Positions 60,801 through 64,000 of a stretch of 64,000 nt of DNA are shown piece after piece. Positions within the stretch are counted from its first letter, which is position 1; the number at the start of each line of letters is the position of its first letter. A program made the translations under genes and the position numbers. The notes under the pieces were generated by a model that searched no databases, was not told the DNA's origin, and saw only the letters and a program-made list of their open reading frames with translations. The stretch spans positions 4,588,001 through 4,652,000 of the forward strand of contig NZ_CP051774.1 in assembly GCF_012913485.1 (NCBI RefSeq). The letters are read 5' to 3'. This DNA is from Luteolibacter luteus. GTDB lineage: Bacteria; Verrucomicrobiota; Verrucomicrobiia; Verrucomicrobiales; Akkermansiaceae.

Positions 60801-63800
60801 AGCTCGAAGACGCGGATCGTCTGGCTGTTCACGCTGCCCGCAGGTCCGGTGACGCGGACCCAGTAGGACGCGGGTCCGGAGAAAGGAGGAGTAGTGTAGC
60901 TCGCGGCGTTTGCTCCGGAGATTAGCTGGGAAGTGTTTCCACTCTCACCCGCATACCAGCGGTAGCTCAGGTTGGGAAAGCCGGTTGCACTTACGGAGAG
61001 GGTTGCCGTTTGGCCTGATGCTGCGCCGACTAGAAGGCTCTGAGATTTGATCAGCGGTCTTCCGATCCCGATCAAAGTGTGTGTGTTCCCTGCCGCCACT
61101 TGCGTTACCGATGTGGCAATCTGTCCCGGGGTCGAGCGATTGCTGTTGATCTGGTTTCCGAATTGGCCCGAGCTACCGCGACCGGTTCCCATGAGGACTC
61201 CTTGGGATTGCAGGAAGAAGCTCTGTTCTCCGCCTGCGAAAACCGCGGCCACGGAGTTGAGGGAAATAGCTCCCCACGAGGTTCGGCTAGTGAGATTGCC
61301 CGTTCCCAATTGTCCCGAATTGTTGCGACCGGTCACCCATACGGTTCCCCCGTTGCTTGCTAGGAGCAGGCTGTGGGCCTCTCCTGCCGCCACGTCGCTC
61401 GCGAGGAGCGGGGTGTTCCCGTTCATCATTTGTATGGAAGAATTGGCGGTGAGTTGATTCGGTTGGCCGAGCTGTCCGTAGGTGTTCTCCCCCCGTCCCC
61501 AAGCAGTGCCGTCCGCCTTGATGTAGAGAAAATGTCGTGGCCCGGCTGAACAGCGCAGAACCCTGGTGTCGATGTTTGACTTGGTGCCGAAATTGCCAGG
61601 GAAGGAGCCCGGGTTCCCAGCCTGCCACAAGTTTCCGTTCGTGGTGATGTATAGGATGTAACCTTCCCCGGCCGATGCTTGAGCCACCCCAGTGGCGATT
61701 TGGACCGGGGCAGCTCCGTTGGAAAAATAGGAGAAAGGCATGGTCCAGAGGCTTCCGTCTTCCTTCAGGAAATGACTCGAATACCTGCCCGCGTAGGCTT
61801 GCACGACATTGTCCGCTAACTTTACCGGGGATGAACGGGGACTTGATGGATATCCGCCGAGTTGCTGATGGATGTTGGAACCCATGCCCCACAGCTCGCC
61901 GTGGTCAGTCACAAAGAGACTATGGGTTTCTGCCGCGGACATATGGACCACCCGTTGGGCGATGTCCGTGAAGGAAAATACGTTTGCCAAGGGCGTCCCG
62001 TTGCCGATCTGCCCGTAAGCGTCACTGCCGCTTGCAGCGAGGACGGATGGAATGATTTCCGGTGCGGTCGCCGTAGTTGCGATGCTATCCACGCTTCCCG
62101 CGGGGTTCTTGATCCGTACCCAGTAGGTCTGGCTGCCGTTCAGAGGCGGTGTGACAAAAAAGGAGCTCGTGGCACCGGCAACCGGAGCAGAGGTGTCACC
62201 CGGTTGCCCAAGATACCATTGGTAGGTCATCCCGAGGCCGCTGCCTACTACGGAGAAGGCTACATTGCGCCCGCTTGCCGCCGTTTGGTTGACCGGTTGA
62301 GTCAAGATCGTGGGCTCCACTACAGCGCTGATGGTCGCCGTATTGCTGTTCCAGGTGCCATGGGGGTTGCTCACCTGCACCCAGAAGTTGCTTACATTCG
62401 CGATGGGGAAAGTCGTGAAGCTGGGACCTGTTTCACCCGGATAGGGGTGAGCCGTTTCACCGCTCGCGCCGGCATACCACTGGTAAGAAAATGGTCCTTC
62501 ACCTGCGGCCGTGACGGACAGGGTCGTCGTCGTTCCCATGGAGATGAGAGCGCTTGCGGGCTGACTGCTGATGCCCGGCTTCCGGTCGGAGAAAAGGCTG
62601 TGGTCGTTCCCGGCGCCGACATCAAGCACATCACTTGCGATGAGGATAGGGTCAGGGCGCGGAGTGGGCGAACCACCATCGCCCAACTCACCATAGGTAT
62701 CGTCGCCTGAGCCCCAGAGCGTGCCATCCTCCTTCAGGAAAAGGCTGTGTCCGCCACCGGCAGCCATGCGGGTCACTCCGGACGCTGCGATCTTCTTGGG
62801 AAGAACTCCGCTCCCGGAGCCGCCCGTGGCCCACAGGCTTCCGTCATTTTTCAGATACAGCGTGTGGTTTTCACCACCAGCTAGGCGCTTCACGTCGCTG
62901 GCGATCTGGATGGGTAACAAGCGTTCCATGACGCTTGTGCCATCACCGAGTTGGGACTCCGCGTTGGAGCCGCTGGCCCAGAGCGTTCCATCGGTCTTCA
63001 GGAAATGAGCGTGGGACCTTCCGGCCACGACATCCGTCACCCCATGATTGATGAGCACTGGCACCCGGCTGGATTCATAGGAACCATTTCCAAATTGGCC
63101 CGTGCTGTTGATACCGCAGGCCCACAGGGTTCCGTCGGTCTTGATGAACAGGGTGAAATTTTCACCCGCCGCGATCCGGGCAACGCCGGTGGCGATCTGA
63201 ACGGCTGTGGATTGGGTAGTTGTGGTGCCATCTCCCAGCTGTCCTCCGCTGTTGCCTTGGATTCCCCAGAGGGTGAAATCCTGTTTCAGGAAGAGGCCGT
63301 GATTTCTTCCGGCGGAAGAATGGATGACCCCAGAGCCGATTTGAACCGGGCTGCTTCCCCTAGGATAGCCAGCCCACCAAAGACCATGATCGGGCTTGAG
63401 AAGAAGGCTGAAGTCCCAGCCGCCATCGAAGCCGATCACGGGATAAGACGAAAAGTCCGGAAAGTAACGGATGGAGGCGTCACCATTGGCAAGTCGGCCG
63501 CTGCTGTTCGATCCCATTCCCCTGAGCGAGGCAGCTGGAACTTGGATAACCGTGACCTCCGCGGAGGCGGTATCGGCGTTACCGGCAAGGTTGCTGGCGC
63601 GAACCCAGAAGCTGCGGCTTTCGAATAGCGGTGGCACCACCAGCACCGCTCCCGTGGCACCGGGGACAGGGGTGGTGGTGTTCCCGCTGCTGCCTTGGTA
63701 CCACTGGTAGGAAAGCGCGCCGCCGGTAGCATTCGCGGATAGCACTGCTCCCTCACCCGCGCGCGTGGCCGTGGCGACGGGCCCGGCTTGAATGACGGGA

Positions 63801-64000
63801 GTGCTGGCGATTTTTACCCAGACGGTTCTGCTGTCGGTCAGGCCTTCTGCATTCGCGATCCGGATCCAGTAGGGCGTATCGACCGTGAGTGATGGGGTCG
63901 TGAAGTCCGGGGTGGTGGCGAGAGGCGAGGAGGTGTCGCCCTGCTGGCCTTGATACCATTGGTAGGAAAGAGTCTCCGGATCTTCCGCGGTGACCGCGAG
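57851..64000 (-). CDS. Giant secreted RCC1/Ig-like repeat protein (C-terminal part; N-terminus outside window)
   Basis: The frame is open from its stop to the right window edge, so at least 2049 residues belong to it. It alternates two modules. Ig-like segments of about 85 residues carry YQWYxGxSGDTSxPxPGAT and YWVRVSNxxGxxxS; I count seven in the window. Blocks of RCC1 repeats between them (ASGSNAESQLGDG, FLKTDGTLWAxG, AAGxxHTLFLK) should form beta-propellers. The last 135 residues hold DYQAWAAGKGLEDISPYADPDHDGLTNRMERF, a calcium-loop-like tail common in verrucomicrobial exported proteins. No enzymatic motif is visible. A surface or matrix adhesin is the likely role. The start and signal peptide lie beyond position 64000. 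Confidence 0.9.
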   Translation of the reverse strand, partial: LAVTAEDPETLSYQWYQGQQGDTSSPLATTPDFTTPSLTVDTPYWIRIANAEGLTDSRTVWVKIASTPVIQAGPVATATRAGEGAVLSANATGGALSYQWYQGSSGNTTTPVPGATGAVLVVPPLFESRSFWVRASNLAGNADTASAEVTVIQVPAASLRGMGSNSSGRLANGDASIRYFPDFSSYPVIGFDGGWDFSLLLKPDHGLWWAGYPRGSSPVQIGSGVIHSSAGRNHGLFLKQDFTLWGIQGNSGGQLGDGTTTTQSTAVQIATGVARIAAGENFTLFIKTDGTLWACGINSTGQFGNGSYESSRVPVLINHGVTDVVAGRSHAHFLKTDGTLWASGSNAESQLGDGTSVMERLLPIQIASDVKRLAGGENHTLYLKNDGSLWATGGSGSGVLPKKIAASGVTRMAAGGGHSLFLKEDGTLWGSGDDTYGELGDGGSPTPRPDPILIASDVLDVGAGNDHSLFSDRKPGISSQPASALISMGTTTTLSVTAAGEGPFSYQWYAGASGETAHPYPGETGPSFTTFPIANVSNFWVQVSNPHGTWNSNTATISAVVEPTILTQPVNQTAASGRNVAFSVVGSGLGMTYQWYLGQPGDTSAPVAGATSSFFVTPPLNGSQTYWVRIKNPAGSVDSIATTATAPEIIPSVLAASGSDAYGQIGNGTPLANVFSFTDIAQRVVHMSAAETHSLFVTDHGELWGMGSNIHQQLGGYPSSPRSSPVKLADNVVQAYAGRYSSHFLKEDGSLWTMPFSYFSNGAAPVQIATGVAQASAGEGYILYITTNGNLWQAGNPGSFPGNFGTKSNIDTRVLRCSAGPRHFLYIKADGTAWGRGENTYGQLGQPNQLTANSSIQMMNGNTPLLASDVAAGEAHSLLLASNGGTVWVTGRNNSGQLGTGNLTSRTSWGAISLNSVAAVFAGGEQSFFLQSQGVLMGTGRGSSGQFGNQINSNRSTPGQIATSVTQVAAGNTHTLIGIGRPLIKSQSLLVGAASGQTATLSVSATGFPNLSYRWYAGESGNTSQLISGANAASYTTPPFSGPASYWVRVTGPAGSVNSQTIRVFELTVPEFLKQPQERSTAAGLTAILSADAGGGEIVYQWYYGLPGDTSNPVPGGTSATLETPPLASTTTFWVKASNAAGSTNSQAVTVTVVPGVMISFGSNAHGQLGAGSITEHTSPLQIAGGGSSVVGGNTRTLLLKNDGTLWGAGSNSYYALGTPSGEDLTSFSQIDSHVDSVDSGSLYSMYLKTDGTLWAMGYFDWTVNGMILSEVPVQVASGVVKFSAGDNHFFYIDAEGTLHGAGDNFWGQLGDGSRIDREVPVMIATGVADVAAGSNHTLFLKQDGTLWGTGWNPFGQVGTGSDETIDGTPMLVTSAVSKIYTGRAHSFLIKTDGSLWGMGANSYGQLGLGNTSSQDTPVQIDTGVALASAGGDHSIYLKNDGTLMTMGSNTSGQLGNGGYQNSLTPIVLAQDVVHADADSESSYFIKTGGTVWATGANTRGEFGNGVSSYQAVPTIIEQDAVAKVAVGPNHSFFIKSDGQLFGMGRNITGQLGDGTNGTRFSPVSIASGVADLSTSGSHTLILKTDKTLWATGANDAGQLGDGTRIDRNTPVQVATNVIAATAGGEFSLFLKDDGSLWGMGDTYGGQLAASSGLVATPKQLATSVKRMAAGDSHTLFIKTDGTLWAIGRNSEGQCFKSSLSGSDHIPRQVATDVIDVAAHGSHSLYVNTSGELWVAGNNFLNQIAPDSLGYSSVGEPVKMADNVSRVWTNASDSLFLKTDGSLWLIGFGLGWNDDLRNQWYRRGYPQKIATGIVSAASSGSHSLFVTVGAMIGEAPEDVIVPAGTAAEFSVTALGNGPISYQWYRGESGDTSQPLPGATSPTFTSPASSMPLLYWVRVSNGHGHQDSRAVIHAIEGLGYTDYQAWAAGKGLEDISPYADPDHDGLTNRMERFLNSNPLAAEPALRPTGSLVPGETSGLAITFRASESSYYEVEWSPDLMTWTRISDVIYPHVIEQDLEGDGSTRLLRLTKPIQPGEPTGFLRLTVPEDE

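Noticed and set aside
57851-64000. Repeats at the right end considered as a CRISPR array
   Set aside because: They are protein-coding RCC1 and Ig-like repeats in one open frame, with divergent DNA and repeat periods far too long for CRISPR.

Overview
The window looks like chromosomal DNA of a GC-rich Verrucomicrobiota bacterium, probably of the Luteolibacter/Haloferula type (Verrucomicrobiales). This is inferred from gene content, not from a marker gene. The hallmarks are a Sig-70_X6-type ECF sigma factor beside a Ser/Thr-kinase-type tail, a DUF1592/DUF1552 pair with planctomycete-type cytochrome motifs, a sulfatase, an autotransporter-associated beta-strand repeat protein, a huge RCC1/Ig-like secreted protein, and a sigma factor with a membrane-anchored repeat extension. 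I see no rRNA, tRNA, CRISPR array, transposase or prophage.

Layout. 1-1.5 kb: end of a kinase-like protein, an ECF sigma factor and a secreted SnoaL-like protein. 1.5-8.4 kb: a carbohydrate-catabolism locus of two divergent arms (alcohol dehydrogenase and ketose 3-epimerase on one side; mutarotase-like protein, TIM-barrel isomerase, cupin and Gfo/Idh/MocA dehydrogenase on the other), with a palindrome in the shared promoter region. 8.5-9.7 kb: a single gene for an NDT/TIR-like domain joined to a prokaryotic STING-like domain, with no cyclic-nucleotide synthase in the window; this is the most striking item. 9.7-16.2 kb: LysR regulator, FG-GAP protein, PhyH-type oxygenase, quinone-reductase-like enzyme and a sulfatase-SGNH fusion. 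16.3-18.4 kb: a DUF5069 protein and three tandem related membrane proteins. 18.4-21.4 kb: deoxynucleoside catabolism (thymidine phosphorylase, phosphopentomutase) with an AbrB-Doc toxin-antitoxin pair between them. 21.5-23.7 kb: a GH95-like glycosidase.

The gap at 23.8-23.9 kb carries four perfect DnaA boxes beside AT-rich DNA and is a candidate replication origin or DnaA-binding locus. 24-29.3 kb: an NAD(P)-binding protein, a serine hydrolase-NamZ fusion, a small membrane protein and a metallopeptidase interrupted by an in-frame TAG. 29.6-33.5 kb: a beta-strand-repeat surface protein. 33.6-36.2 kb: ClpB. 36.4-39.6 kb: a sigma factor with transmembrane and repeat domains, coupled to a second anchored repeat protein. 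40.2-43.3 kb: PurN, a FlaR-like kinase, a HisJ-type phosphatase and phosphate acetyltransferase. 43.5-45.3 kb: a CysJ-like flavoprotein.

45.3-50 kb: an overlapping esterase/DUF1552/DUF1592 operon. 51-55 kb: an ABC exporter of the YbbA-YbbP type divergent from a TesA-like esterase, as in E. coli. 55-57.8 kb: a prepilin peptidase with a large insert, a GNAT acetyltransferase and an OppD/DppD-type ATPase. 57.9-64 kb: the C-terminal >2000 residues of an RCC1/Ig-like repeat protein that runs off the window. Several transcription units end in clear hairpin terminators, and ATGA stop-start overlaps are frequent.
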